From Kineosporia aurantiaca JCM 3230 (GTDB lineage Bacteria; Actinomycetota; Actinomycetes; Actinomycetales; Kineosporiaceae), in the NCBI GenBank assembly GCA_000719025.1, contig JODP01000013.1, positions 310,001 through 374,000 of the forward strand: 64,000 bases of DNA, read 5' to 3'. Shown here in pieces: positions 43,326-52,308 of the stretch. Position numbers and translations under genes: made by a program. How positions within the stretch are numbered: position 1 is the stretch's first letter; each line of letters opens with the position of its first letter. Below the pieces are notes generated by a model. It saw only the letters and a program-made list of their open reading frames with translations. It was not told where the DNA came from and did not search any database.

Positions 43326-44693
43326 ATGAGCAACGACGCCCCGGGACGCACTCGCCGTCCAGTGCGCACATTCCTCCTCGCGGTAGCCGGCGCCCTCAGC
43401 GCCACCCTGGCCCTGGCCGCCTGCGGCAGCGCCGACCCGGCCCCCGCCGCCCCCGCCAAGGCCTCCGCCTTCACCCCGGCCGACCAGACCGAGGGCAGCG
43501 AGCTGACGGTCTGGGCCGACGCCACCCGGGTCCCCGCGGTCCAGGCCTACGAGAAGGCCCACCCGGACGTGAAGATCAAGCTGGTGACCTACAGCGGCGA
43601 CGCGAACGGCGCCACCGACCTGCAGACCAAGGTCCAGTTGTTCGACCGCAGCGGCAAGGGCTGGCCGGACGTCGCGTTCAGCACCAACTACAACGACGTG
43701 GCCTGGGCCGGGGTCGGCGAGAAGCCCTACGCCGCCCCGCTCAGCGAGGACATCGTGCCGGACGCGACGCTGGCCGGGTTCTCCGACGGTGCGCTCGACC
43801 CGTGTAGGGTGAACAGCACGGTCTACTGCCTGCGCAACGACCTGGCCCAGAGCGTGCTTTGGTACAACGCCAAGCTGATGAAGCAGTTCGGGTACCAGGT
43901 GCCGACGACCTGGGAGGAGTACCAGGCGCTGGGCGAGAAGGTGGCCAAGGAGCACCCGGGGTACGTGGTCGGCGCGGCCGGTGACCCGTGGACGCCCGAG
44001 GTCTACTTCTGGGCCAGCCAGTGCCCGGCCAGCACGGTCTCCGGGGACAAGCAGGTCACGGTCAACCTGCAGGACCCGAAGTGCACCCGGATGGCGAGCC
44101 TGCTGGACACCCTGATCAAGGCCAAGTCGGTCTCCACCGACACGATCTTCGGCGCCGGGTTCATCAAGAACACCGCGAGCAAGGTGCTGATGATGCCCGG
44201 CCCGTCCTGGTACGGGCAGGCGGTTTTCAACTCCACCTTCAAGACGCCGAAGGGCCAGATCGCGGCCGCCCCGCCGCTGAAGTTCGCGGACGACGCCCAG
44301 ACCTACACCGGAAACGTCGGCGGCGGAGTCTGGTTCGTCTCCTCGCACAGCCAGAACCTCAAGGGCGCCTCCGACCTGGTCTCCTGGATCACCTCGGACG
44401 ACACCTACCAGAGCACGGCCCCGGGCTACCCCGCGGTGACCACCGCCGCCCAGGCCTGGCTCAAGGAGCAGACGTCCAGCGGCTACTTCTCCGGTGACGT
44501 GACGCCGGCCCTGACCGCGGCCGCCGGTGAGGTGTGGCCGGGCTGGTCGGCCACGCAGTACAGCCACGAAGCGATCTACGCCTCGACCGTAGTGCCCGCG
44601 CTGACCAAGGGCTCGACCATCACCGAAACCCTGGGGGCCTGGCAGAAGGCGATCGAGAACAAGGCCACCTCACTCGGGTACACGGTCAAGTGA
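43326..44693 (+). CDS. ABC sugar transporter substrate-binding lipoprotein
   Basis: The 455-aa protein has a Tat/Sec-like start (RTRRPVRTFLLAVAGALSA), the lipobox LALAAC with C33, and a family 1 solute-binding fold (ELTVWADATRVPAVQAYEK, WYNAKLMKQFGYQVPTTWEEY). It is anchored on the outside and probably binds a sugar such as L-fucose or a fucoside. It is first in an operon of import and degradation genes; the stop overlaps the permease start. Confidence 0.93.
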   Translation: MSNDAPGRTRRPVRTFLLAVAGALSATLALAACGSADPAPAAPAKASAFTPADQTEGSELTVWADATRVPAVQAYEKAHPDVKIKLVTYSGDANGATDLQTKVQLFDRSGKGWPDVAFSTNYNDVAWAGVGEKPYAAPLSEDIVPDATLAGFSDGALDPCRVNSTVYCLRNDLAQSVLWYNAKLMKQFGYQVPTTWEEYQALGEKVAKEHPGYVVGAAGDPWTPEVYFWASQCPASTVSGDKQVTVNLQDPKCTRMASLLDTLIKAKSVSTDTIFGAGFIKNTASKVLMMPGPSWYGQAVFNSTFKTPKGQIAAAPPLKFADDAQTYTGNVGGGVWFVSSHSQNLKGASDLVSWITSDDTYQSTAPGYPAVTTAAQAWLKEQTSSGYFSGDVTPALTAAAGEVWPGWSATQYSHEAIYASTVVPALTKGSTITETLGAWQKAIENKATSLGYTVK

Positions 44694-45547
44694 GAAGTAA
44701 CCGGGCTGGATACGCCTTCGTCAGCGGCTATGTCGTGCTGCTGGTGGCGTTCGGCCTGCTCCCCACGGCCTACGGGATCTGGCTGTCGATCACCAACTCC
44801 CAGCACCAGGTGGTCGGGCTCGGGCAGTTCACCCGGGTGTTCTCGGACTACCGGTTCGGCCCGGCGCTCGCCCACATCGGCGTCTATCTGGTGTTCTGGC
44901 TGGTCTCGCTGATGGTTCTGGTGGTCGGGCTGGCGCTGATGCTGCACGGGCGGATGCGCCGCGCCTCGGTCACCCTGCGGTTCCTCTACTACGTCCCCGG
45001 CGCCCTGGCCGGTGCGGCCAGCGTGCTGCTCTGGCTGATCCTGCTGGACCCGGCCGCCTCCCCGGTCGGCTGGCTGCTGCGGGCCCTGGGCTGGGACACC
45101 CTGGCCCAGGTGATCTCGCCCGGGCACCTGCCGGTGCTGTTCACCGTGATCGCGTTCTGGACCGGGGCCGGTGGCTGGATCGTGGTGATGTACGGAGCGC
45201 TGAACAACATCCCGCAGGAGGTGCTGGAGGCCTCGAAACTGGACGGGGCCGGCGCCTGGCAGACCGCCCTGTACGTCCAGCTGCCGATGGTGCGCAAGTG
45301 GATCGCCTACATGCTGATCCTCGCCTTCGCCACCGGCACCCAGCTCTTCGTGGAACCGCAGCTGGTCTCCACCGCGAGCTGGGGGATCGTGCCGGACAGC
45401 TGGGCCCCGAACCAACTGGCCTTCAACTATGCGTTCCAGGCGAACGACTTCAACGGCGCCGCGGCGGTTTCCGTGGTGCTCCTGGTGATCGGCGCGGCCG
45501 GCGCGGCCCTGGTCGTGTTCCGGGCCCGGCTGTTCGAGAGGGACTGA
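44690..45547 (+). CDS. ABC sugar transporter permease 1 (MalF-like)
   Basis: The 285-aa protein has six helices and the EAA loop EASKLDGAGAWQTALYVQLP that contacts the ATPase. GTG 44690 overlaps the upstream stop (GTGA). It forms the channel with the next permease. No ATPase gene follows. Confidence 0.94.
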   Translation: MRSNRAGYAFVSGYVVLLVAFGLLPTAYGIWLSITNSQHQVVGLGQFTRVFSDYRFGPALAHIGVYLVFWLVSLMVLVVGLALMLHGRMRRASVTLRFLYYVPGALAGAASVLLWLILLDPAASPVGWLLRALGWDTLAQVISPGHLPVLFTVIAFWTGAGGWIVVMYGALNNIPQEVLEASKLDGAGAWQTALYVQLPMVRKWIAYMLILAFATGTQLFVEPQLVSTASWGIVPDSWAPNQLAFNYAFQANDFNGAAAVSVVLLVIGAAGAALVVFRARLFERD

Positions 45548-45548
45548 G

Positions 45549-46481
45549 ATGTCGGTCAACACAGCTCCACCCCGGGTAGCGACCCAGCGCCCGTCGGAAC
45601 TGCCGATCCCCCGGGCCCGGAACCGAGCGGCCCGGGCCCTGTGGATCACGGTGACCGCACTCTTCGCGGTGTTCTTCGTGCTGCCGGTGATCTGGCTGCT
45701 GCTGGCCACCACGAAGACCAACGACGAGATCATCCGACGTAACCCGTTCGCCGTCGGCTCGTTCGGGCATCTGCGGCAGGCCTGGCACAACCTGTACGCG
45801 TTCCAGGACGGCGTGATCCTGCACTGGCTGGGCAATTCCGCGCTCTACGTGCTGCTGGCCATGGTGATCACCCTGGTCACCGGCATCCCGGCGGGCTACG
45901 CGATGGCGGTGCTGGAGTTCCGCGGCCGCAAGCTCCTGCTGACGCTGACCCTGCTGGTCATGCTGATGCCGGCGGCCACCCTGGTGCTGCCGCTGTACCT
46001 GGAGATGGACGCGGTCCACCTCACCGGGACGATCTGGTCGGTGGTGCTGCCGTTCTCGTTCTTCCCCTTCGGGATCTACCTGACGTACATCTATTTCAGT
46101 TCCAACCTGCCCTCCGACCTGCTGGCCGCGGCCCGGGTGGACGGCTGCAGCGAGCTCCAGGTGTTCACCCGGATCGCGCTGCCGCTGGCCCGGCCGGTGG
46201 TGGCCCTGGTGGCGTTCTTCGGGCTGGTGCAGAACTGGAACAACTTCTTCCTGCCCTTCGTGATGCTGCCCGACAGTTCCCAGTACCCGGTCCAGGTCGG
46301 CCTGAACAACCTGCTCACCGCCTCGGCGGTGTTCAACACCGCGGCCGGCACCGACAACCAGATCCTGCGGCCCGAGCTGGCGCTGGCCACCCTGGTGACG
46401 GTCGTGCCGGTGCTGGGGCTCTTCCTGGTCTCCCAGCGCGCCCTGGTCTCCGGCATGTTCGCCGGAGCGACGAAGGAGTGA
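45549..46481 (+). CDS. ABC sugar transporter permease 2 (MalG-like)
   Basis: The 310-aa protein has six helices, with the EAA loop AAARVDGCSELQVFTRIALPL and GIPAGYAMAVLEFRGR before it. ATG 45549 lies 1 base after the previous stop. The operon encodes no ATPase; in actinobacteria a shared MsiK-type ATPase often serves such importers. Confidence 0.94.
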   Translation: MSVNTAPPRVATQRPSELPIPRARNRAARALWITVTALFAVFFVLPVIWLLLATTKTNDEIIRRNPFAVGSFGHLRQAWHNLYAFQDGVILHWLGNSALYVLLAMVITLVTGIPAGYAMAVLEFRGRKLLLTLTLLVMLMPAATLVLPLYLEMDAVHLTGTIWSVVLPFSFFPFGIYLTYIYFSSNLPSDLLAAARVDGCSELQVFTRIALPLARPVVALVAFFGLVQNWNNFFLPFVMLPDSSQYPVQVGLNNLLTASAVFNTAAGTDNQILRPELALATLVTVVPVLGLFLVSQRALVSGMFAGATKE

Positions 46482-46484
46482 CGC

Positions 46485-47294
46485 GTGCGCATCGACGCCC
46501 ACCATCACGTGTGGAAATCCCCCGGATCCTGGGCGGATCCGTTCCCGGTTCTGCAGAAGCCCTACAGCTACGAATTATTGACGCTTGCCCTCACCGAAGC
46601 GGGCATCGACGGGACGGTTGTGGTCCAGTCGGAAGACTCGGTCGAAGAGACCGCCGCTCTGCTGAAGCTGGCCGCGCGGGAACCACGGGTGCTCGGCGTG
46701 ATCGGCTGGACACCACCGGACTCCCTGGATCTGGAAGCCCTGAAAGGGCTGCCCGGCGGCGAGTTCCTGAAGGGGATCCGCTGGAACCTTCAGGTCGAGC
46801 CGGATCCGGACTACCTGTATCGCCCGGAAGTGCGGGCGGCCCTGGCCGAGATCGGCCGGCACGACCTGCTCTTCGATCTGGTCGTCCGCCCGCATCAGCT
46901 TACGGCCGTGCTGGACGCGGTGCGCGCGGTGCCGGGCACCCGGTTCGTGCTCGACCACGCCGGCAAGCCGGACCTGACCGGAGAACTCTCCCCCGAGTGG
47001 TCCCGGCTGATCGGTGAACTGGCCACCCGGCCCAACCTGGCGGTGAAGCTCTCCGGACTGGTCACCGAGGCCGACTGGGAGCACTGGACCCCGGACGACC
47101 TGCGCCCGGCGGTCGACGTGCTGTTGAACGAGTTCGGCCCGGAACGGACGATGTTCGGCTCGGACTGGCCGGTCTGCCTTCTCGCCGCCGGCTACGACGA
47201 AGTGCTGGATTCGGTGCTGAGGACGGCGCCCGAACCAGAAGCCGTCCTGGGCCGCACCGCCGCCACCTGGTACGGATTGGAGGTACCCAGATGA
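46485..47294 (+). CDS. Amidohydrolase 2 family; probable L-fuconolactonase
   Basis: The 269-aa enzyme begins MRIDAHHHVWK, whose H6/H8 bind the metal, and has FVLDHAGKPDL and a final MFGSDWPVCLL with the catalytic aspartate. This COG3618 type opens sugar lactones in the oxidative fucose and rhamnose routes. GTG 46485 has AAGGAG upstream. The stop overlaps the next start. Confidence 0.9.
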   Translation: MRIDAHHHVWKSPGSWADPFPVLQKPYSYELLTLALTEAGIDGTVVVQSEDSVEETAALLKLAAREPRVLGVIGWTPPDSLDLEALKGLPGGEFLKGIRWNLQVEPDPDYLYRPEVRAALAEIGRHDLLFDLVVRPHQLTAVLDAVRAVPGTRFVLDHAGKPDLTGELSPEWSRLIGELATRPNLAVKLSGLVTEADWEHWTPDDLRPAVDVLLNEFGPERTMFGSDWPVCLLAAGYDEVLDSVLRTAPEPEAVLGRTAATWYGLEVPR

Positions 47295-48235
47295 AGCCCT
47301 CACTGACCCTGACCCGCATCGGCTTCGGCGCTGCGGCGATCGGGAACCTCTACACCGCGGTCTCCCCCGAAACCGCGCAGGCGGCGGTGGACGCCGCCTG
47401 GTCCGGCGGGATCCGGTACTTCGACACCGCACCGCATTATGGGCTCGGCGTGTCCGAACAACGTCTGGGCGGTGCCCTGGCCCGGTACCCCCGCGACGAG
47501 TATGTGCTCTCGTCCAAGGTCGGTCGGCTTCTTCGGCCAGGCAGTACCGCCGGGCCAGACCCGGGTTTTGCGGTTGAGAGCAATCTGGAGCGGGTCTGGG
47601 ACTTCAGCCGGGACGGAGTTCTGCGCTCCATCGAGGAGAGTCTGACCCGCCTCGGAACCGATCGCCTCGACATCGTCTACCTCCACGACCCGGACGACCA
47701 CTGGGCCGAGGCGGTCGACCAGGCCGCGCCCACCCTGGCCGAGCTGCGCGACCAGGGCGTGATCGGGGCGTTCGGCGCCGGGATGAACCAGTCCGCGATG
47801 CTCACCCGGTTCGTCCGGGAGACCTCCGTCGACATCGTGCTGGTAGCCGGCCGGCTGACGCTCCTCGACCCGAGCGCGTCCCTCGATCTCCTCCCCGCCG
47901 CAAGGGAACGCAACGTGACCATCGTCGCCGCGGGCGTCTTCAATTCGGGTCTTCTGGCCCTTCCCCGCCCGCCGCAGGACGCTCGCTACGACTACGTCCA
48001 GGCCCCGCCCGAGCTGATCGCCCGGGCCGACGCAATCGCCGACGTCTGCGAGTTCCATGGGGTAACCCTGCCCGAGGCTGCGATCGCCTATCCCCTGCGC
48101 TTTTCCGAGGTGAGCAGTGTGCTCCTAGGAATGCGTACCCCGGAGGAGGTCACCCAGAACCTCGGAGCGTCCGACGGGAAAGTGCCCACCCAGCTGTGGA
48201 CGGACCTGGCCGAGAAAGGGCTCGTGACCGCATGA
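47291..48235 (+). CDS. Aldo/keto reductase; probable L-fucose (D-threo-aldose) 1-dehydrogenase
   Basis: The 314-aa protein shows the AKR barrel: FDTAPHYGLGVSEQRLGGAL with D and Y of the tetrad, SSKVGRLLRPG with K, and IVYLHDPDDH with H. The YDY insert and RLGTDRLDIVYLHDP are like L-fucose/D-threo-aldose dehydrogenases. It would oxidise the sugar to a lactone with NAD(P). Coupled on both sides (ATGA). Confidence 0.88.
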   Translation: MKPSLTLTRIGFGAAAIGNLYTAVSPETAQAAVDAAWSGGIRYFDTAPHYGLGVSEQRLGGALARYPRDEYVLSSKVGRLLRPGSTAGPDPGFAVESNLERVWDFSRDGVLRSIEESLTRLGTDRLDIVYLHDPDDHWAEAVDQAAPTLAELRDQGVIGAFGAGMNQSAMLTRFVRETSVDIVLVAGRLTLLDPSASLDLLPAARERNVTIVAAGVFNSGLLALPRPPQDARYDYVQAPPELIARADAIADVCEFHGVTLPEAAIAYPLRFSEVSSVLLGMRTPEEVTQNLGASDGKVPTQLWTDLAEKGLVTA

Positions 48236-49368
48236 GGATCACCGGATACCGCAGCCTGATCACCCAGCACGCCTGGGGCCGGCCGATTGGTGACGTGAAC
48301 GGCGTGATCGGCGCCGGCGTGACCGAGGTGCCGGTGCTGATCGTCGAGACCGACTCCGGCCTGTGCGGGATCGGGCTGGGCGCACATCGGGAGATCGACC
48401 GGGTGTTCCCAGCCGTGGAGGGCGAGGACCCGCGGGCCGTGGCCTCGCTGTACGATCGGATGCTCGCCCATGTGTTCAAGAGTGGGCATTCCGGAGCGAC
48501 TTTCGGCGCGGTCGGCGCCCTGGACATGGCGCTCTGGGACCTGAAGGCGAAGATGGCCGAGGAGCCCTTGTGGCGCACCCTCGGCGCCCGCGACCGCTTT
48601 GTCCCGGCCTACGCCTCCGGGCTGGACATCGGGCTGGACGACGAGCAGCTGATCGGCCTCTACACCCGTTACGCCGAGCTGGGTTTCAGCAGTGGGAAAC
48701 TCAAGGGCGGCAACGACGTGGACCACGACATCCGGCGGCTGCTGGCGGTCCGCGAGGTCCTGACCCGCAACAGCCGCAACCCGGCGATGATGTTCGACGC
48801 CAACGAGAGCTGGAACCGCAAGCAGGCCGTGCGCTACATCAGCGCGATCGAGAGCCGGCTGGACCTGACCTGGATCGAGGAACCGGTCCGGCGCTGGGAC
48901 GCGGCCGGGCACGCAGTGGTCGGCCGATCCGTGAAGGCGGCGGTGGCCACCGGCGAGAACCTGACCGGCCTGGAACAGTTCCGGCCGCTGTTCGACGCGG
49001 ACGCGGTGGACGTGGTCCAGACCGGAAGCATCTGGGGAATCACGCATTTCCTCCGGGTGGCCGCGGTCGCCCACAGCCGGGACCTGTCGGTCAGCCCGGT
49101 CGGCTACAACGCCAACCCGCTCGCCCACGCCGCCGCGGCCGTTCCCAACCACCTCTCCACCGAGGTCCAGGACCTGTCCTTCCCGATCGGCCTGACCGTG
49201 GACCAGCAGATCGGGGACGGCGGCATCGTGCTCGGCGACTCCCCCGGCCTGGGCATCACCGTGGACGAGGCGGCCGTCGCGGTCCTCAACGGCGACGCCA
49301 GCTGGACCGTCCCGGCCGGCCCCCACGTCCGCCCCGACCGCGCCGGCCTCCGCCTAGTCGCCGAATAA
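48232..49368 (+). CDS. Enolase-superfamily sugar-acid dehydratase; probable L-fuconate dehydratase
   Basis: The 378-aa MR/MLE-type protein starts at ATG 48232. Catalytic parts: K156-L-K158 at the end of strand 2, metal ligands D189 (FDANESW), E216 (WIEEPV) and E242 (ATGENL). It would turn L-fuconate into 2-keto-3-deoxy-L-fuconate. Other acid sugars are possible, since specificity in this family is hard to read. The gene ends shortly before the third repeat cluster. Confidence 0.87.
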   Translation: MRITGYRSLITQHAWGRPIGDVNGVIGAGVTEVPVLIVETDSGLCGIGLGAHREIDRVFPAVEGEDPRAVASLYDRMLAHVFKSGHSGATFGAVGALDMALWDLKAKMAEEPLWRTLGARDRFVPAYASGLDIGLDDEQLIGLYTRYAELGFSSGKLKGGNDVDHDIRRLLAVREVLTRNSRNPAMMFDANESWNRKQAVRYISAIESRLDLTWIEEPVRRWDAAGHAVVGRSVKAAVATGENLTGLEQFRPLFDADAVDVVQTGSIWGITHFLRVAAVAHSRDLSVSPVGYNANPLAHAAAAVPNHLSTEVQDLSFPIGLTVDQQIGDGGIVLGDSPGLGITVDEAAVAVLNGDASWTVPAGPHVRPDRAGLRLVAE

Positions 49369-49380
49369 CCCCCCAACCCT

Positions 49381-49457
49381 CCCCGTGATCATGGACTTTC
49401 ACCCCCGTGATCATGGACTTCTACCCCCGTGATCATGCAGTCCCCCGTGATCAGGCA
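49381..49457. repeat. CCCCGTGATCATG repeat, third locus, four direct copies
   Basis: Copies begin at about 49381, 49402, 49423 and 49442, the last with a CATG to CAGG change. All point the same way and lie inside an operon, so no hairpin forms. Downstream is the DeoC-like gene. Confidence 0.85.
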
Positions 49458-49488
49458 GCATTCCCACCACCCCCGAGGAGCCCTCACC

Positions 49489-50187
49489 GTGATCGACTTC
49501 GACGACCGCCACCAGGTGGCCGGCGCCATCCAGTACACCAATGTCAACCCCGATCTGACCCGCGCGGGCCTGGTCGAGCATCTGGAGACCTGCGCCAAGT
49601 ACCAGTTCGACGCCGCCATGGTCGCCCCCTGCTGGGTACCGCTGGCCGCTGACGTCCTGGCCGGCACCGGGATCAAGGTGGCCAGCACGCTGAACTTCCC
49701 GATGGCCAACGACACCCTGGGGATGAAACTGGCCGCGCTGAAGGAACTTGCCGCGGCCGGCGCCGACCAGTTCGACTTCCCGCCCAACCCCGGCTACCTG
49801 ATCGGCGGCGAGGAGGTCGAGTACGCCCGGGAGATGCAGGAGATCGTCACCCTGGCCCACGACCACGGCCTGGTGGTCAAGGCGATGCTGGAGTTCGGCT
49901 TCCTCAACCAGGAGCAGAAGGTCCGGGCGACCCGGTTGGCCTACGAGGCCGGGATCGACTGGGTCAAGCAGTCCAGCGGCTGGGGCAAGGGCGGCTACGC
50001 GGCCACGGTGGAGGATGTGGCGCTGCTCAAGGCCACCATCGAGGCGCCCTGCCGGGTCAAGGTCTCCGGCAAGGTGAACACCCTGGAGAAGATGCGGGCG
50101 ATGTTCGAGGCCGGGGCCGAACTGGTCGGCACCAGCTCCGGGCCGGCCATCGTCGAGGGCCTGACCGGAGACGCCGATGCCTACTGA
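49489..50187 (+). CDS. DeoC-family aldolase
   Basis: The 232-aa protein starts at GTG 49489 (CGAGGAG nine bases upstream); an ATG at 49429 is inside the repeat array and is rejected. It keeps the Schiff-base lysine K160 (DWVKQSS) and the second lysine K191 (VKVSGK), and ends AGAELVGTSSG as in deoxyribose-phosphate aldolase. The usual first catalytic region differs (GADQFDFPPN), so a different sugar phosphate may be the substrate. It overlaps the kinase gene by 11 bases. Confidence 0.85.
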   Translation: MIDFDDRHQVAGAIQYTNVNPDLTRAGLVEHLETCAKYQFDAAMVAPCWVPLAADVLAGTGIKVASTLNFPMANDTLGMKLAALKELAAAGADQFDFPPNPGYLIGGEEVEYAREMQEIVTLAHDHGLVVKAMLEFGFLNQEQKVRATRLAYEAGIDWVKQSSGWGKGGYAATVEDVALLKATIEAPCRVKVSGKVNTLEKMRAMFEAGAELVGTSSGPAIVEGLTGDADAY

Positions 50188-51115
50188 GGTCACCGTCCTC
50201 GGCAGCTACGCGACGGCGATCGTGGTCGACACCGACCTGATCCCGGTCACCGGGCAGACCGTGATCGGCCGCAACTACCGGGAGACCTTCGGCGGTAAGG
50301 GCTCGGACATCGCCGTCCAGGCGGCCCGGCTCGGTGCCGCGGTCACCTTCGTCGGAGTGATTGGGGACGACCAGCGCGGCCGGGACTTCCTGGAGCTGAT
50401 GAGCACCGAGGCGATCGACGTCTCGCACTGCCGGATCAGCACCGAAAGACCCACCGGCGTGGGCCTGATCATCAAGGACCGGGCCGCCCACAACGTGATC
50501 GTGGTCGACCCGGCGGCCAACGACCTGCTCGGCAGCCAGGACCTCGAGGCCGCCGCCGACGTCCTGAGCAGCGCCGACGTGGTGGTGGCCCAGCTCGAGA
50601 GCCCGGTCGCGACGGTGATGGACGGCCTGACCCGGGCCCACGCCGCCGGGGTGCGGACCGTGCTCAACCCGGCGCCGGCCGTCGCCGTGGAGACCCTGAC
50701 CGCGCACGGCCGCCTGGACGTGATCGACGTGCTCACTCCCAACGAGACCGAAGCCCGTGTCCTTCTGGGCCTTCCGGCCGACGACCAGACCCCGACCGAC
50801 GAACTGGCCCGCCGTCTGCTCGCTCTCGGCCCGCAGGCCGTGGTCATCACCCGAGGCGAGGACGGGGCCGACATCGTCACCGCCACTCAACAGGCCCACG
50901 TCGAGGCCCTCCCGGTCAAGGCGATCGACTCCAACGGCGCCGGCGACAGCTTCACCGCAGCCCTGTCCGTCGCCCTCGCCGAGGGCCAAACACTCGTCGA
51001 TGCAGCCAGTTTCGCCGCGGCAACCGCCGGACTCTGCTGTGAACACTGGGAAACCGTGCCCTCGTACCAGAACCGCGCAACCGTGGAGAACGCCATGAAG
51101 AAGGAGGCATCGTGA
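50177..51115 (+). CDS. PfkB-family sugar kinase (ribokinase-like)
   Basis: The 312-aa kinase has the ribokinase start YRETFGGKGSDIAVQAARLG and the catalytic GAGD at residues 254-257 (D257 is the base). GVRTVLNPAP and VLTPNETEARVLLG are family signatures. It would phosphorylate a sugar for the DeoC-like aldolase. The stop overlaps the next start. Confidence 0.92.
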   Translation: MPTEVTVLGSYATAIVVDTDLIPVTGQTVIGRNYRETFGGKGSDIAVQAARLGAAVTFVGVIGDDQRGRDFLELMSTEAIDVSHCRISTERPTGVGLIIKDRAAHNVIVVDPAANDLLGSQDLEAAADVLSSADVVVAQLESPVATVMDGLTRAHAAGVRTVLNPAPAVAVETLTAHGRLDVIDVLTPNETEARVLLGLPADDQTPTDELARRLLALGPQAVVITRGEDGADIVTATQQAHVEALPVKAIDSNGAGDSFTAALSVALAEGQTLVDAASFAAATAGLCCEHWETVPSYQNRATVENAMKKEAS

Positions 51116-51609
51116 AGGGCGGCACCCTGCTCCACCCCGAACTGGCCCGTTCCCTGGCCACGCTCGGCCACACCGACCTGGTGATGGTGACCGACGCCGG
51201 CTTCCCCATCCCGGCCGACGCCCACCGGATCGACCTCGGCCTGCTCCCCGGCCTGATCGACGTCCGGGATGTGCTCAAGTCCGTTCTGGCCGGCATTTTC
51301 GTGGAGGAGGCGACGTTCGCGCCCGAGCTGAAGTCGCATCATCCGCGGCTGTACCAGGAGGTGCAGCAGATCTTCACCGGCTCGGGAGCGGTGTTCTCGA
51401 GCACCTCGCACGAGACCCTCTGCGCCGACCACGTGCACCGGGCCAAGGTCGTCATCCGTTCCGGATCCTTCGAGCCCTGGGCCAATTTCGCTTTGGTGGC
51501 GAGCACCGACCCGTTCGCCTGGTTCGCCGATGAGGACGTCACCGTGCTGCCTGCTTACGTGGAGCGGCGGGCCCGGATCCGCAACCGCGAGGTGCCGGAC
51601 CTGAGCTAG
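51112..51609 (+). CDS. RbsD/FucU-family sugar mutarotase or pyranase
   Basis: The 165-aa protein begins MKGGTLLHPELARSLATLGHTDLVMVTDAG; H20 and D28 are the known catalytic pair region. AKVVIRSGSFEPWANFAL near the end is closer to RbsD (VIRSGE.SPYAN) than to FucU. It would interconvert ring forms of ribose or fucose. GTG 51112 overlaps the kinase stop. Its TAG shares CTAG with the convergent methyltransferase stop. Confidence 0.88.
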   Translation: MKGGTLLHPELARSLATLGHTDLVMVTDAGFPIPADAHRIDLGLLPGLIDVRDVLKSVLAGIFVEEATFAPELKSHHPRLYQEVQQIFTGSGAVFSSTSHETLCADHVHRAKVVIRSGSFEPWANFALVASTDPFAWFADEDVTVLPAYVERRARIRNREVPDLS

Positions 51610-52262
51610 GGCTTGTCCCAGCTCACGGTGTAACGGAAGAAGAGCCGACGCCGCGCCGACGACCCGGGAAGTTCCTTCGCGAAGGCCGCTTTCAGTTCCG
51701 GCCAGGCCTCGTGAGGGGTGGACAACGGCATTCCCGGGTCGTACTTCGGCGGGCGCGGGCCCCGGGGGTGCTTCAGGAATCCGACCACCGGATCCGCCAG
51801 CCAGGTGGCGAGAGTCAGGGCCAGATCGACCGGGTCACGCAACTGGACGTCCCAGAGGCCGACGATCAGCAGGCGGCCACCCGGGGCCAGCACCCGCCGG
51901 GCCTCCTGCAGAGCCGGTTCCAGCGACTGGTGGTGCAGCGAGGCGACCATGGTGACCAGGTCGAAGCCGGGCGGGGGTGGGGCGACCTCCGCCAGCCGGA
52001 GCTGCTCCACCCTCGCCTTGCCGATCCCCGCCAGCCGGGAGCGGGCGGCGATCAGCATGCCCTCGTCCGGCTCGATGCCCACCGCCTGATCGAACTGCCC
52101 GCTCAGCCGCTGCACCAGGAGACCGGTGCCGCAGCCGACCTCCAGGGCCGGCCCTCGTCGTTGCGGGAGGTTGCGCAGGATCCAGCGGTGATAGTGCTCG
52201 CTATGGTTCCAGGGAAAGCTCCGGCCGACCCGGTTCAACCCTCGGACGATCACGTTCACCAT
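51606..52262 (-). CDS. Class I SAM-dependent methyltransferase
   Basis: The protein is 218 aa from ATG 52262. SAM motif I is LEVGCGTGLL and motif II/III FDLVTMVASLHH and LAPGGRLLIVGLWD. The substrate is unknown. It converges with the mutarotase gene and diverges from the next methyltransferase. Confidence 0.85.
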   Translation of the reverse strand: MVNVIVRGLNRVGRSFPWNHSEHYHRWILRNLPQRRGPALEVGCGTGLLVQRLSGQFDQAVGIEPDEGMLIAARSRLAGIGKARVEQLRLAEVAPPPPGFDLVTMVASLHHQSLEPALQEARRVLAPGGRLLIVGLWDVQLRDPVDLALTLATWLADPVVGFLKHPRGPRPPKYDPGMPLSTPHEAWPELKAAFAKELPGSSARRRLFFRYTVSWDKP

Positions 52263-52308
52263 GGCGATAGGGTCCCGCAAAACGCGCACAACGGACGGGA
52301 GACAAGCC

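Noticed and set aside
49429..49488. Upstream ATG for the DeoC-like gene
   Set aside because: The added 20 residues are coded by the intergenic repeat and the GTG at 49489 has the better ribosome site.
51112..51609. Naming the mutarotase fucU
   Set aside because: The motifs are closer to RbsD than FucU, so a specific gene symbol is not justified even in a fucose-type operon.
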